The translations under genes were made by a program, and so were the position numbers. From JASJBU01 sp965372385 (GTDB taxonomy: Bacteria; Pseudomonadota; Gammaproteobacteria; Chromatiales; Chromatiaceae), in the NCBI GenBank assembly GCA_965372385.1, contig CBDVCD010000011.1, positions 1-32,634 of the forward strand: 32,634 nt of DNA, read 5' to 3'. Each line of letters opens with the position of its first letter. Position 1 is the first letter of the stretch. Shown piece by piece: positions 32,597-32,634 of the stretch. The notes beneath the pieces were generated by a model. The model saw only the letters and a program-made list of their open reading frames with translations, did no database searches and was not told the DNA's origin.

Positions 32597-32634
32597 CTTT
32601 TCCTGTATCCTTTGCACTTGTAGATACAACGCTT

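Overview
The window is a contiguous piece of a bacterial chromosome around the replication origin, almost certainly from a gammaproteobacterium. The gene order atpIBEFHAGDC, parB-parA, rsmG-mnmG, mnmE, yidC-yidD-rnpA-rpmH, dnaA, dnaN, recF, gyrB is the classic gammaproteobacterial origin neighbourhood, and the proteins resemble Escherichia and Pseudomonas counterparts along their full lengths. The gene set right of gyrB (a PP-loop thiolase with a TusA-like partner, glnA followed by a DUF4124 protein) would suit a Chromatiales- or Thiotrichales-like sulfur-oxidising lineage, but that placement is inference. No tRNA, rRNA, CRISPR array, prophage or intact insertion sequence was seen.

Layout. 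Bases 1-16,100 are all on the minus strand: the complete F1Fo ATP synthase operon with a strong sigma70-like promoter in front of atpI, then parB/parA, rsmG, mnmG, a DUF465 (YdcH-like) gene, mnmE, yidC, yidD, rnpA and rpmH. Bases 16,099-17,924 hold dnaA (TTG start) flanked by two non-coding stretches with DnaA boxes and an AT-rich stretch; this is the likely oriC. From dnaA to gyrB (16,359-22,805) genes run on the plus strand, so transcription diverges from the origin. dnaN and recF are clearly more AT-rich than the rest. recF carries two parS sites inside its coding sequence, which are the targets of the ParB encoded 11-12 kb to the left.

Bases 22,855-27,537 are a tightly overlapping minus-strand operon: glyQ-glyS-mazG-like-gmhB-plsC-like. 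Bases 27,677-30,105 are a plus-strand cluster of a PP-loop tRNA thiolase-like protein with a probable C-terminal NFACT-R (DUF814)-like region, an overlapping TusA-like sulfur carrier, and a cation-diffusion-facilitator transporter. This is the least characterised unit here. The window closes with glnA under an apparent NtrC/sigma54 control region, a strong terminator, an exported DUF4124 protein, and a third NtrC-like site at the right edge, probably before the next gene.

Non-coding structure of note: a 155-bp element with long terminal inverted repeats upstream of parA, a diverged relative upstream of rsmG, a palindrome flanked by 6-bp direct repeats between parB and atpI, and a 10-bp leader hairpin before glnA.
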